DNA of 52,658 nt from Hyphomicrobiales bacterium (GCA_021775555.1 JAJFHP010000018.1:1-52658); one strand, 5' to 3'; positions 18,075 to 27,263 are shown, counted from the stretch's first letter. The notes: generated by a model not told the origin, from the letters alone. Numbers and translations: made by a program.

Positions 18075-18151
18075 CGGAGTGTGGCGCAGCCTGGTAGCGC
18101 ACCTCGTTCGGGACGAGGGGGTCGCAGGTTCAAATCCTGCCACTCCGACCA
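18075..18151 (+). tRNA. tRNA-Pro (CGG anticodon)
   Basis: A 77-base cloverleaf. The acceptor CGGAGTG pairs with CACTCCG, the discriminator is A and CCA is encoded (18149-18151). The anticodon arm is CCTCG-TTCGGGA-CGAGG, giving anticodon CGG. The T-arm reads GCAGG-TTCAAAT-CCTGC. A short T-run (18154-18158) follows the 3' end. Confidence 0.97.
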
Positions 18152-18255
18152 GCTTTTTCAATGGGTTAAACGATTACCCCGGGGACCAATCCTGCCTCGT
18201 TCGGGGTTTTGGATGGCCTGAGATAACACGAAACTTGTCACCCAAGAGCTCCGCC

Positions 18256-19212
18256 ATGAGCAAGCCCGATACCAAATCGCACAGCTCCTCCAAACTTGCC
18301 TTCAACACCGAGATGAATTTTGATTATGGCGTCGCCATCAAGGTTGCACCCGGTGTACGCCGTATGGTGGCCAACAATCCCGGGCCGTTCACATTCAAGG
18401 GCACCAACACCTACATCATCGGTCATGGTGAAGTTGCGGTAATCGATCCTGGTCCACTTGATCCTGAACATCTCGATGCCCTGTTGGCGGCGCTTGCCGG
18501 GGAGCGCATCAGCCATATCCTGATAACCCACACCCATCGCGACCACACCGACGGTGTTGCAGCATTGAAAGCAAATACAAATGCGCCCGTTCTCGCATTC
18601 GGCGAAACAGGCCGCGATCGTGGCGCACGCACCACCAGCCCCTCCGGCAAGGCCTTTGTCGATCTCGACTTCTCACCAGATAAGACATTGAGTGATGGCG
18701 ACGTGATTCAGGGGAATGACTGGACGCTGGATGTCATCCACACACCGGGTCATGCGCCCGATCATCTCTGCTTCGCACTTACCGGCGAGCGAACCGTGTT
18801 TTCCGGGGATCACGTGATGGGATGGAATACAACCGTGGTGGCGCCGCCCGAAGGGCATATGGGGAATTATCTAACTTCGCTGGAGCGGTTGCTGGAGCGC
18901 AAGGACAAGCTGTTCCTACCTGGGCACGGCGGGCGTATCGAAATGCCGCAACGCGCAGTCAGGGCTTATCTAATGCACAGAAAAATGCGGGAATCGGCGA
19001 TCTTCAACTGTCTGGAGAGCGGCGACTGTTTCATTCCCCAAATTGTTCCCAGAATTTATAGGGGTCTCGACTCGAAGCTCGCGCCCGCGGCTGCTTTATC
19101 CGTTCTTGCACACCTGGAATACCTGGTAGAGCGAGGCCTTGTTCAATGCGAAGATTCTCCAGTTGCAATTCAGTCAGCCTTTTCAATTCCGCAGCCCTCG
19201 CCTCTTCCCTGA
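18256..19212 (+). CDS. MBL-fold metallo-hydrolase with C-terminal winged helix (LACTB2-like)
   Basis: 318 residues. The zinc motif THTHRDHTDG lies at residues 91-100, a further ligand in HTPGHAPDH, then FSGDHVMGWNTT and LPGHGGRIEMP. The tail (about 225-305) looks like the small winged-helix domain found after the MBL fold in LACTB2-type proteins. Family members act on RNA or thioesters; the substrate here is unknown. The ATG at 18256 matches usual starts; the open frame extends back through tRNA-Pro without coding. The last 60 codons overlap the convergent DUF1499 gene. Confidence 0.88.
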   Translation: MSKPDTKSHSSSKLAFNTEMNFDYGVAIKVAPGVRRMVANNPGPFTFKGTNTYIIGHGEVAVIDPGPLDPEHLDALLAALAGERISHILITHTHRDHTDGVAALKANTNAPVLAFGETGRDRGARTTSPSGKAFVDLDFSPDKTLSDGDVIQGNDWTLDVIHTPGHAPDHLCFALTGERTVFSGDHVMGWNTTVVAPPEGHMGNYLTSLERLLERKDKLFLPGHGGRIEMPQRAVRAYLMHRKMRESAIFNCLESGDCFIPQIVPRIYRGLDSKLAPAAALSVLAHLEYLVERGLVQCEDSPVAIQSAFSIPQPSPLP

Positions 19213-20098
19213 GAACGGCAAGACGGGCCTGTTCTTCTTTTTTCGCTTTCGCCCTCAACTCCCTCAACCGCTTAACCTGATCACGAGAAACCTTGGCCCG
19301 CTTGGCCAATGCCACGTCAAGCGCAAGACGCTCGCCTTTTTCAAGACCCGCTTTCACCTCTGTGAACAAGCGCCGGATACGCCTGGCATTGGCACCAAAG
19401 TCATGCTCGCCATAGCGCGAGGCAGAGCGCACATCAATTTTTGCTTCTCCTTTGCCAGCAGAGACCCGGATGACAATATCGTCGGCGTAGCCCATCAGAA
19501 GCGTTTTGGCGACGGCCTCGATCTGTCCTGACTGGTTCCCGTCCGGTTTGCGTTCATTGACGATTTCCCAGTCGAGCTTGGTCACAGCTTCATGAGTGAG
19601 GTCGTAAGTTTCTTCGGCAGAACGCTCAAGCACCATGGGGCGAATGTCAGGATAAGCCTGCATCTGAATCTCGGCGAGCTCGTCAGCAGAATATGCCGTC
19701 GGATTGGCATCCTTGTCCCTGATGGCAGAGATCTGCTCGAACTGTGGTGGCGATTGCGAATCCGTTGTGATGTCGTTGATTTTTGGCCGTGTCAACAGAT
19801 CCGGCAAATACCAAAGAGGCCCGGCCAGCAAGGCCAGGCCAATGGCAGCGCCCGCGATTGCATGCCCGCCCCCGAGAAGTCCCTGACCCCAGATGCGTAC
19901 CAGCGAGATGCCTGCAAGAGCCAATGCGAGAAGACCGCCCAGCGCGCCAAATCCCAGAAGGTTGGTAGCAACCTTTGTGCCCAGCAGATCAAATCTGTGC
20001 AGCAACAGGGAAATTATTACGACCTGGGCAGCAAATACCGCCACGCGGCGTGACCAGCGCGCCTGCTTGGATTCTCTTTGTAGCAATACTGCCGTCAT
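19031..20098 (-). CDS. DUF1499-family membrane protein with charged C-terminal tail
   Basis: 355 residues. Three predicted membrane helices lie in the first 110 residues (VAVFAAQVVIISLLL, LLGFGALGGLLALALAGI, AIAGAAIGLALLAGPLWYL). The DUF1499 domain follows at about residues 150-255, with YPDIRPMVL, LDWEIVNE, GYADDIVIRV and DVRSASRYGEHDFGANARRI. The last 100 residues are a Lys/Glu/Arg-rich coiled-coil-like tail, beyond the usual domain. Function unknown. The ATG at 20098 is favoured over an upstream in-frame start. The tail-coding part overlaps the MBL hydrolase gene on the other strand by 182 bases. Confidence 0.85.
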   Translation of the reverse strand: MTAVLLQRESKQARWSRRVAVFAAQVVIISLLLHRFDLLGTKVATNLLGFGALGGLLALALAGISLVRIWGQGLLGGGHAIAGAAIGLALLAGPLWYLPDLLTRPKINDITTDSQSPPQFEQISAIRDKDANPTAYSADELAEIQMQAYPDIRPMVLERSAEETYDLTHEAVTKLDWEIVNERKPDGNQSGQIEAVAKTLLMGYADDIVIRVSAGKGEAKIDVRSASRYGEHDFGANARRIRRLFTEVKAGLEKGERLALDVALAKRAKVSRDQVKRLRELRAKAKKEEQARLAVLREEARAAELKRLTELQLENLRIEQGLALPGIPGVQERIKQPRARASSRDPYKFWEQFGE

Positions 20099-20289
20099 AC
20101 TCGATCCGGAGACTGTGTAAAAATCACTTATGAACCAGGTTTCTGGTCTTCTCGTGGCTAATTCGCTTACTACACCAGATAATATGTGCGGCGCAGTGAC
20201 ACAATGGCTGCGTAAAACTATACCAAGCTGGCGTGCTGTCACATTTCTGCGTCATACAGAGCCAAGGCACTACTCAAGAGAGCAAACAC

Positions 20290-21666
20290 ATGTCCCCACT
20301 TACAAATGCACAAACCCGCGATATCGAAACGCTGATCCATCCCTACACAAATCTCGATGCCCACCGAAACGAAGGCCCTACCATCCTGGAAAGCGGCAAC
20401 GGCATCTATGTGCAGGATACTCAGGGCAAACAATATATCGAGGGCATGGCAGGTCTCTGGTGTACTTCGTTGGGCTATGGCAATGAAGAACTGATTGAAG
20501 CGGCCCGCGAACAGCTCTCGAAACTTTCCTTCACCCATCTTTTTGGCGGAAAATCGCACGACCCGGCGATTGCTTTGGCTGAAAAGCTCAAGGAAATCTC
20601 TCCTGCACCGGCATCGAAAATCTTCTTCACCTGCTCAGGCTCCGAGGCCAATGACACCCAGATCAAGCTCGCCTGGTACTACAACAATGCGCGCGGATTA
20701 CCGGAAAAGAAGAAAATCATTTCGCGCCAGCGCGCCTATCACGGGGTCACGATTGCTTCAGCCAGCCTTACCGGGCTTCCCGCGAACCATGCTGATTTTG
20801 ATTTGCCCATTGACCGCATTGTGCACACCGCCTGCCCGCACCATTACCGCAATGCGCAACCAGGAGAGAGCGAGGAAGATTTTTCCACACGCCTTGCCGA
20901 TGAACTCGAAGATCTGATCGAGAAGGAAGGCCCGGACACTATCGCTGCGTTTTTCGCGGAGCCGGTGATGGGTGCCGGCGGGGTTGTTGTCCCTCCGGAA
21001 AGTTATTTTGCAAAAATCCAGGCCGTACTCACCAAACATGACATCTTGTTCATCGTCGATGAAGTAATCTGCGGCTTCGGCAGGACGGGCGAGATGTTTG
21101 GATCTCACACCTTCGATCTGAACCCGGACTCCATATCCGTCGCCAAGGCGATTACCTCCGCCTATGCCCCACTCGGCGCTATCACGGTTTCAGAAGATGT
21201 CTACCAAGCCATGCTCGATGAAAGCAGGAAGATTGGTACTTTCGGCCATGGTTATACCTATTCGGGTCACCCGCTCTCAACCGCGATTGGACTTAAGACC
21301 CTTGAGATTTACGAGCGAGATAATATCGTCAATCACGTACAGTCAGTGGCACCCATATTCCAATCGCGCCTCACCGAACTCTCATCACACCCACTCGTGG
21401 GTGAAGCCCGCGGCGTCGGCCTGCTTGGCGCGGTGGAACTGGTCGCAGACAAGGTAAACAAGACACCGTTCGATCCCAAAATGGGAGCTGCCGCTCATGC
21501 CTCGCGCTTATGTGAAGAAGAAGGTCTCATCACGCGGGCAATATTCGGGGATGCGCTGGCATTCTGCCCACCACTCATCATCACCGAGGCCCAGGTCAAT
21601 GACATGTTCGATATCCTGGAGCGGGGCCTGAACCGTTCCCTGGATGTTTTGAAGGCAGCTGCCTAA
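20290..21666 (+). CDS. Class III PLP-dependent aminotransferase (omega-amino acid:pyruvate type)
   Basis: 458 residues of fold-type I. The PLP lysine is K286 in VAKAITSAYAPLGA; FIVDEVICGFGRTG holds the Asp that binds the pyridine nitrogen; CSGSEANDTQIKLAWYY is the phosphate-binding loop. The N-terminus YIEGMAGLWCTSLGYG is typical of beta-alanine, putrescine or taurine:pyruvate transaminases. It moves a terminal amino group to pyruvate or another keto acid in the cytosol. Exact substrate cannot be read from sequence. GAGAG lies about 8 bases before the ATG at 20290. It is divergent from the DUF1499 gene across 191 bases. Confidence 0.93.
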   Translation: MSPLTNAQTRDIETLIHPYTNLDAHRNEGPTILESGNGIYVQDTQGKQYIEGMAGLWCTSLGYGNEELIEAAREQLSKLSFTHLFGGKSHDPAIALAEKLKEISPAPASKIFFTCSGSEANDTQIKLAWYYNNARGLPEKKKIISRQRAYHGVTIASASLTGLPANHADFDLPIDRIVHTACPHHYRNAQPGESEEDFSTRLADELEDLIEKEGPDTIAAFFAEPVMGAGGVVVPPESYFAKIQAVLTKHDILFIVDEVICGFGRTGEMFGSHTFDLNPDSISVAKAITSAYAPLGAITVSEDVYQAMLDESRKIGTFGHGYTYSGHPLSTAIGLKTLEIYERDNIVNHVQSVAPIFQSRLTELSSHPLVGEARGVGLLGAVELVADKVNKTPFDPKMGAAAHASRLCEEEGLITRAIFGDALAFCPPLIITEAQVNDMFDILERGLNRSLDVLKAAA

Positions 21667-21775
21667 GACCGGGGTTTTTCGATCTTCATCAATCGTTAAG
21701 GTCTTGATTCGAATCCTAGGGAGTTGATCCGGGCGGGCGGCCACATTTTGGATCAGCCAGGCGGAATGACCAGTC

Positions 21776-22576
21776 ATGACCATGTTGAGTATCGCGTATC
21801 GCGGCGTAAAGGCCGCGGCCCTGCTCGTCGGGGCAACTCTGCTTTGCGGCTTTACCTTCAGGGACGGCGGCCCACCCGAAGCTCACTATGTCGATTATAA
21901 TGCCAAGCCGCCGAGTGGGAACACGGTAAGCGTATGCCACGCTCATGGATGCCAGAAACAGGAACTCTTCACCTTCACCCGCGACGATATCTCTGACCTT
22001 TCAGTATTGATGGATTACGCCCGAAAATCCGAAACGGCGCTGGAAGAGCGCAGGGCCATCGCCTACGCCATCGGCTGGATGGAGAGACGGGTTGGCCCGT
22101 CTACCGGAACAGCGAACGACCGGGCCAGCCTCGGGTTCATGAATGCCAGCGGTCAGCTCGATTGTGTCGATGAAGCAACAAATGCCACCAGCTATCTGCT
22201 GGTGCTGCAACATAACGGCCTGCTCCGGCACCACACCGTAATTCGCCCCTTCTCGAAAGCCAGCTTTTTCAAATGGCCCCACTTCGCGGCGATGATCAAG
22301 GCGCATACCAGCTCAAAGGTTTACGCTGTCGACTCTGGCGTTGGCCCTAACGGCTCAAATCCCGCAATCACCCTGGCGTCCAAGTGGTATATCGACGATA
22401 GCCCACCACCTCGAAGCCCGGTACCCATCCGTAATCTCTTACCCATGCCCCCTCAGCCCATGATGAAGGAACCGCCACGCGACAATCTCGGCCAGCTCGT
22501 TCAACAGATTTTGCAGGATGATTCCGCCGCCCGGCCTCCCGTGATGGCCGGATATACCGAACGACGCGTCAGATAG
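21776..22576 (+). CDS. Unknown exported protein with conserved-looking Cys/His segment
   Basis: 266 residues. The N-terminus has a signal-peptide-like stretch (VKAAALLVGATLLCGFTF), possibly a lipoprotein signal with Cys at LLCG. The mature part carries GQLDCVDEATNATSYLLVL, then a His-His pair (LLRHHTV), which is reminiscent of a Cys/His active site but not assignable by eye. The tail is Pro-rich (PPPRSPVPIRNLLPMPPQP). GGCGGA lies about 9 bases before the ATG at 21776. It sits alone between the aminotransferase and a convergent FG-GAP gene. I do not recognise the family beyond a conserved alphaproteobacterial secreted protein. Confidence 0.7.
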   Translation: MTMLSIAYRGVKAAALLVGATLLCGFTFRDGGPPEAHYVDYNAKPPSGNTVSVCHAHGCQKQELFTFTRDDISDLSVLMDYARKSETALEERRAIAYAIGWMERRVGPSTGTANDRASLGFMNASGQLDCVDEATNATSYLLVLQHNGLLRHHTVIRPFSKASFFKWPHFAAMIKAHTSSKVYAVDSGVGPNGSNPAITLASKWYIDDSPPPRSPVPIRNLLPMPPQPMMKEPPRDNLGQLVQQILQDDSAARPPVMAGYTERRVR

Positions 22577-22585
22577 GCAGATCTG

Positions 22586-23623
22586 CTAGCGCATGAAAGC
22601 GAGCTGGCCCGTATCCAGCCCCATGACCAATTCAGGCCGTTTGGTCTCGGGCCTTTGGACCAGAATGATCTCCGTCACAACGGCTCCAGGCAGTTTGACA
22701 TGTGCAAATACTCTCGCGGTGCCGCCCGAGATCGATATGAACCTGATTGCCTTGCGATCTTGGGTAGGCAGAGCCAGGTCGGTTATGCCATCACCATCAA
22801 AATCTGCGCTCGCGCTCATCTGCTGCGCTTGCGAACCGATAACGTGATTGGAAAAGCCGTTCAGATGCGCTTTGCGGTGCAGCTTGCCGTTGCGATAGCC
22901 CCAGAACTCCAGACGCCCCCCGATATGCGGTGTCACAACTATGGCGAGTTCATTATTCTTGTCGCCATCATAGTCGGCTATTCCCGCCGGGTTGAGCCAA
23001 CGATGCGCCCGACCGATAGCAGGTGTTTCATCACCGATCCTCAGTCCGTCCTGTGTGAGGAAGAGTACCGCCAAGGCCGCTCCCTGGTTCAAATAGCTTT
23101 TCACGACAATAATTTCATCTGAGCCATCGCCATCAATATCCGCCAACCGCGCATACCGGTCTTCAAACACGGCAATCTTCGTCAGGGTCAGCGAATGGAG
23201 CTTGCCGCGCCTGTCTTCCACCACCACCCTCGAAGCCTCGATGGCATCACCCAGCACACCGTGCGCATAGCGCCGCGTTGGCCCCGCGAGCCAGGCCGCA
23301 CGAATATTGCGTTTGCCCCTTGTGACTTCAGAATCGGGCAGCGCTTGGAATGGTAGTGGGGGTGTCGCATAGCCAGTTTCAAGCGCCGTTGCACAAGGCT
23401 TTCCCGCACATTTGCCCAATGTGAACCAGCCACTGTTCCTGGTTTTAATCCTGATCCGGCTGAATCCGGAGCCTCTCTTCATAGTCGTGAAGAGCCTTAC
23501 CGCCGATGATGGCAGCTTGAGTGTCTCAACCCTCCATGTCATCTGACCTGCGTGGGCAGCGATGGAAAAAAGGCTTGAAAGCAGAAGACCAAAAGCGAAA
23601 ACAACCGCAAAGCGGTCAGACAT
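22586..23623 (-). CDS. Exported FG-GAP/VCBS-repeat protein (beta-propeller-like)
   Basis: 345 residues. The start MSDRFAVVFAFGLLLSSLFS gives a signal peptide cleaved after AHA. The mature part holds calcium-binding-like D-x-D-G repeats: IDGDGSDEIIVV, YDGDKNNELAIV and FDGDGITDLALP, typical of FG-GAP propeller blades. It is probably periplasmic or surface exposed, with unknown ligand. Its ATG overlaps the last 8 bases of the upstream SDR gene (ATGTCTGA), so translation is likely coupled. It converges on the preceding secreted-protein gene with a 9-base gap. Confidence 0.85.
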   Translation of the reverse strand: MSDRFAVVFAFGLLLSSLFSIAAHAGQMTWRVETLKLPSSAVRLFTTMKRGSGFSRIRIKTRNSGWFTLGKCAGKPCATALETGYATPPLPFQALPDSEVTRGKRNIRAAWLAGPTRRYAHGVLGDAIEASRVVVEDRRGKLHSLTLTKIAVFEDRYARLADIDGDGSDEIIVVKSYLNQGAALAVLFLTQDGLRIGDETPAIGRAHRWLNPAGIADYDGDKNNELAIVVTPHIGGRLEFWGYRNGKLHRKAHLNGFSNHVIGSQAQQMSASADFDGDGITDLALPTQDRKAIRFISISGGTARVFAHVKLPGAVVTEIILVQRPETKRPELVMGLDTGQLAFMR

Positions 23624-24377
23624 GCTGCCCGCCATTGATGTGGAGTTCAGCGCCATTCACGTAGCTCGATTGTTCTGTGCACAGGAAATAAATGGCTTTG
23701 GCCACCTCTTCAGGCTCGCCGAGCCGGCGCATGGGAATTTGCTCTTCCACGATCTTCTCGGTCCCTGGTGACAGGATCGAGGTATCTATCTCACCTGGTG
23801 AAATCGCGTTCACCCGAACACCGAGCGGGCCAAAGTCAGCCGCCATTTCGCGGGTCAGAGAAGCCAGCGCGGCTTTCGAAGTGGCATAAGCCGCACCGGC
23901 GAAGGGATGCACCCGGCTACCGGCAATGGACGAGACATTGACCACAGCTCCCTGCGCGAGTTTGAGCTCATCCATCAAGCCGCGAGCCAGCATGATCGGC
24001 GCGAAGAAATTCACCAGAAAGACCCTTTGCCAGTCGGGAATGGGCATATCGATGGCACCGAGACGTTTTCCACCCTCACCTTTTGGAGAAATGGCGGCAT
24101 TGTTCACCAGCGCATTGAGACGGCTACCTTGTGCCTCCAAGCCCTTTTTCATCTCTTCAATGGCTTTGCTGGTACTATCTGGATCGGACAAATCGACCTG
24201 GATGTGGTCATCAGGGCCCGCTTCCCAGGGGCAATCCTCCGGAAATCCATGCCGTGAACACGTAATCACCCGCCAACCTGCACTCGAGAAGCGTTTTACC
24301 GTGGCATGGCCAATGCCACGGCTGGCCCCGGTCAGGATGAGTGTCTTGCGGTCTTCATTGGCAATGTTTGTCATCAC
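23616..24377 (-). CDS. Short-chain dehydrogenase/reductase
   Basis: 253 residues of the classical SDR fold. The nucleotide motif TGASRGIGHA sits at about residues 16-25, NNAAIS (NNAG-like) at about 92-97, and the catalytic Tyr-x3-Lys in YATSKAALASL near residue 165. The end ELHINGGQHV is the usual SDR C-terminus. It is an NAD(P)-dependent oxidoreductase of unknown substrate. It is transcribed leftward and overlaps the FG-GAP gene by 8 bases, an unexpected partner for a cytosolic enzyme. Confidence 0.92.
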   Translation of the reverse strand: MMTNIANEDRKTLILTGASRGIGHATVKRFSSAGWRVITCSRHGFPEDCPWEAGPDDHIQVDLSDPDSTSKAIEEMKKGLEAQGSRLNALVNNAAISPKGEGGKRLGAIDMPIPDWQRVFLVNFFAPIMLARGLMDELKLAQGAVVNVSSIAGSRVHPFAGAAYATSKAALASLTREMAADFGPLGVRVNAISPGEIDTSILSPGTEKIVEEQIPMRRLGEPEEVAKAIYFLCTEQSSYVNGAELHINGGQHV

Positions 24378-24429
24378 TCGTCCGATTCAATTCGCGCCCA
24401 CGCCATCACGGATGAGCCTGAATAGCATA

Positions 24430-25071
24430 TTAGGGATATAGTCTGGTTTTAGACCATGACTCATTTGACGCATCTCGCCGGAACACGACGCGTTCATGCA
24501 AGCGGAATGGCCTGTCGTGCCAAAACTCGATCTCGACGGGGCTGAGGCTGAAACCTGACCAGCAAGGCGGCCTGGGCACCTCACCCACACCATGTTTTGC
24601 AGTAAATTTCGCCACGGCCTTCTCCAACGCAAAACGGCTCTCCAGCGGCCGTGACTGCAATGAAGCCCATGCGCCAATTCTGCTGCCCCTGGCCCGGCTG
24701 GCGAAATAGGCGTCGGCGTCGGTATCACTGACCGGAGTAATCACACCACGGATACGAATTTGCCGGCGCAGGCTCTTCCAGTGAAAACACAGAGCGGCTT
24801 TCGGGTTTGCTTCCAGCTCACGCCCCTTTGCGCTTTCCAGATTGGTGTAAAAAACAAAAGTACCGCCCTGTATGCCTTTCAGCAGAACCATGCGCACATT
24901 TGGCAGTCCTGACCCATCGACCGTGGCCAGCGACATCGCGTTGGGATCGTTTGGTTCATGGGCTTCGGCTTCTTCCATCCACGCGCCAAACAGGTCCATC
25001 GGATTCTCGACTTCGCCGAATTCCTCTGCCTGAGGCACCTCGTAAAAGTCGGTATTTTTATCTTTGGTCAT
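24430..25071 (-). CDS. pdxH: Pyridoxamine/pyridoxine 5'-phosphate oxidase
   Basis: 213 residues, normal length. FMN and substrate motifs are clear: [60 protein letters not shown], and the C-terminal [10 protein letters not shown] with SWSKTRLYP. It oxidises pyridoxine- or pyridoxamine-5'-phosphate to PLP in the cytosol, the last step of vitamin B6 synthesis or salvage. The ATG at 25071 (MTKDKN) fits the family; an upstream in-frame TTG at 25092 exists. It lies just upstream of the SDR gene on the same strand. Confidence 0.97.
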   Translation of the reverse strand: MTKDKNTDFYEVPQAEEFGEVENPMDLFGAWMEEAEAHEPNDPNAMSLATVDGSGLPNVRMVLLKGIQGGTFVFYTNLESAKGRELEANPKAALCFHWKSLRRQIRIRGVITPVSDTDADAYFASRARGSRIGAWASLQSRPLESRFALEKAVAKFTAKHGVGEVPRPPCWSGFSLSPVEIEFWHDRPFRLHERVVFRRDASNESWSKTRLYP

Positions 25072-25216
25072 GAGATGGGGCGCTCGAGACAACTGGCCGG
25101 GTTATTTCAGTGCGGCACACGCATTTACACTTTGCTCACCCTGATACCGTAAGACTAGGGCGTTTGATAGTGCCCGCGCATTATCGCCGTGTATGAGTAA
25201 ACGGGGACAAAGAGTT

Positions 25217-25666
25217 ATGCGTATGTTCCACCGCTCCAGTGTTTTCCCTCTGGTAACATTTTTTCTTGCTGCAACTGCATTGGGCCATATCAGCCCTTCA
25301 GCGCTTGCGGAGCCTGCAAGCGAGATATCCGGAAATATCCCGGTGACTGCTATGGCCGCGCCACCCGCTCCTGAAAAAAATCCGGTACGCAGGTTCAAAG
25401 AGTTACGTTCAAAGCTGGACGGCATGGACCAGATTGTAGCCTTGCGCGCATTGCATCTGGCCCTCAATCAGGTCCCAGACGGAGGAACCTTTGTCTGGCG
25501 CAAGAGGAGCCGGTCACTCAAAGGCATGATCAAGCCTAGCAAGGCGTTCCGCAATACGGATGGTCAAGTGTGCCGCCATATCATCTACGCGCTGGTGCTT
25601 GGCCTATATACCAAGCAAATTGAAGGCATTGCCTGCCGCCAGGAAGATGGACGCTGGCAGCTCTGA
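25217..25666 (+). CDS. Small exported protein with 17-kDa surface-antigen-like C-terminus
   Basis: 149 residues. A signal peptide (MRMFHRSSVFPLVTFFLAAT, cleavage after ALA) is followed by a low-complexity linker and a C-terminal half reading GGTFVWRKR, then VCRHIIYALVLG and GIACRQEDGRWQL. The paired Cys and the terminal ACRQxDGxW pattern resemble the C-terminal part of rickettsial 17-kDa/RT0821-type surface proteins, so periplasmic or outer-membrane location is likely. The ATG at 25217 gives the cleaner signal peptide; an in-frame ATG at 25193 is also open. It is divergent from pdxH. Family call is tentative. Confidence 0.72.
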   Translation: MRMFHRSSVFPLVTFFLAATALGHISPSALAEPASEISGNIPVTAMAAPPAPEKNPVRRFKELRSKLDGMDQIVALRALHLALNQVPDGGTFVWRKRSRSLKGMIKPSKAFRNTDGQVCRHIIYALVLGLYTKQIEGIACRQEDGRWQL

Positions 25667-25834
25667 CACGCGGGCTTTATCTGGTCTCGAACATCACGCA
25701 TTGTCTTCTAGGAAACAAAAAGACATAAAACGTGTCTGGGCGGTTCATGAGGGTGGCCGTACATCCTAGACCCTCAATTACATTACTGTACGATGCATCG
25801 TGAAAAGTCTGGCTGTTTGGGGCACGGTAAATTT

Positions 25835-26650
25835 ATGGGCGAACCTGGTAAATTAATGGCGGGAAAACGTGGCCTCGTCATGGGGGTTGCAAACAACCGC
25901 TCTATCGCCTGGGGTATCTGCAAGGCATGTCACGAACAAGGTGCCGAGATCGCCCTCACCTACCAGGGTGATGCTCTCAAGAAGCGCGTTATTCCTCTTG
26001 CCGGTGAGCTTGGCTCAACCCTCATCCTGCCCTGCGATGTCACCGATACTGCAAGCCTCGATGCCGTGTTTGACGATATCAAGAAAGCCTGGGGCGAACT
26101 GGACTTCGTGGTCCATGCCATCGCCTTTTCTGACAAGGATGAACTGGGCGGACGTTACGTGGATACTACGGCTGACAATTTCGAGAAGACACTGGCAATC
26201 TCCTGCTATTCCTTCACTGCCGTGGCTCAACGCGCGGAAAAACTCATGAAGGAAGGCGGGTCACTGGTCACTCTCACCTATTACGGTGCTGAAAAAGTTA
26301 TGCCCCATTACAATGTCATGGGCGTTGCCAAGGCGGCGCTGGAGGCGAGCGTGCGTTATCTGGCGGCAGATCTCGGCAAGGATGGCATCCGCGTGAACGC
26401 CATTTCCGCCGGCCCCATCAAGACTCTGGCGGCGTCGGGTATTTCCGACTTCCGTTATATCCTGAAATGGAACGAATATAACTCGCCACTGCGGCGTACG
26501 GTATCGACCGAAGATGTGGGCGCCGCCGCCATGTATCTGCTCTCGGACCTCTCACGTGGCGTAACGGGAGAAGTGCATCACGTAGACGCGGGATATCATG
26601 TGGTCGGCATGAAGAACGAAGACGCCCCCGATATCTCTGTTGTCAAATAG
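25835..26650 (+). CDS. fabI: Enoyl-[acyl-carrier-protein] reductase (NADH), FabI
   Basis: 271 residues from the ATG at 25835. The FabI signature GKRGLVMGVANNRSIAWGIC opens the protein; HAIAFSDKDELGGRYVDT follows, and the active site has Tyr-x6-Tyr-type spacing (YYGAEKVMPHYNVMGVAKA with its Lys). ISAGPIKTLAASGI is the substrate lid. It reduces the enoyl-ACP double bond in each round of fatty-acid synthesis. Family starts would fit the ATG at 25856 (MAGKRGL) equally well, and neither has a strong ribosome site. The downstream histidine phosphatase may overlap or follow closely. Confidence 0.95.
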   Translation: MGEPGKLMAGKRGLVMGVANNRSIAWGICKACHEQGAEIALTYQGDALKKRVIPLAGELGSTLILPCDVTDTASLDAVFDDIKKAWGELDFVVHAIAFSDKDELGGRYVDTTADNFEKTLAISCYSFTAVAQRAEKLMKEGGSLVTLTYYGAEKVMPHYNVMGVAKAALEASVRYLAADLGKDGIRVNAISAGPIKTLAASGISDFRYILKWNEYNSPLRRTVSTEDVGAAAMYLLSDLSRGVTGEVHHVDAGYHVVGMKNEDAPDISVVK

Positions 26651-26678
26651 TAACGCACCGGCAAACCCAAAAAGCTCC

Positions 26679-27263
26679 ATGCCAAAAATTTATCTTGTCC
26701 GCCACGGCCAGACTGACTGGAACGCGTCCCTCAGGCTCCAGGGCCAGGAAGACACTCCCCTCAATGATACCGGGCGCGGCCAGGCAAGCCGGAACGGCGC
26801 CGTTCTCACTGAGACACTTTCAAACCATGATGCGTTTAATTTTGTCGCCAGCCCGCTCAGCCGCACACGCGAAACAATGGAAATTATCCGCAAGGCACTG
26901 GGATTATCCATTGACGGCTACCGAACAGATGGCGTCTTGAAGGAAATCCATTTCGGCGATTGGCAAGGTCATACATGGGACCAGTTGCGCGAGGCCCATC
27001 CACAAGAGATTGCCACGCGCTTCGATGACCCCTGGAATACGATCGCACCGGGTGTTGGAGGTGAAAGTTTCAAGATGCTGTCCGATCGCGCACTTGGCTG
27101 GCTCAAGTCAGTCGAGCAGGACACTGTCGCAATCACCCATGGCGGCATCATTCGCTGCGTTATCGGCCATATTGAACAAATTGCGGAGTTGAAGATTCCA
27201 CATATCGATATTCCGCAGGATCGTATTTATGCGATCGGTGAAACTCGCGTCGAACTAATTTAA
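26679..27263 (+). CDS. Histidine phosphatase family protein (phosphoglycerate-mutase-like)
   Basis: 194 residues. The phosphohistidine motif LVRHGQTDWNASLRLQGQ is near the N-terminus, SPLSRTRETMEII gives the second Arg, and the second catalytic His lies in AITHGGIIR at about residue 150. It is a cofactor-independent branch member acting as a phosphatase of small phosphoesters; the substrate cannot be told. The ATG at 26679 fits the family start (MPKIYLVRHG). An in-frame TTG at 26640 would overlap the fabI stop and also hints at coupling. Confidence 0.9.
   Translation: MPKIYLVRHGQTDWNASLRLQGQEDTPLNDTGRGQASRNGAVLTETLSNHDAFNFVASPLSRTRETMEIIRKALGLSIDGYRTDGVLKEIHFGDWQGHTWDQLREAHPQEIATRFDDPWNTIAPGVGGESFKMLSDRALGWLKSVEQDTVAITHGGIIRCVIGHIEQIAELKIPHIDIPQDRIYAIGETRVELI

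Noticed and set aside
17619-18151. tRNA-Gln and tRNA-Pro as integration sites
   Set aside because: No integrase or direct repeat of a tRNA 3' end is seen in the window.
21706-21716. GATTCGAATCC, like a tRNA T-arm, between the aminotransferase and the unknown exported protein
   Set aside because: No other tRNA part is near; the match is too short to claim an attachment site or tRNA remnant.
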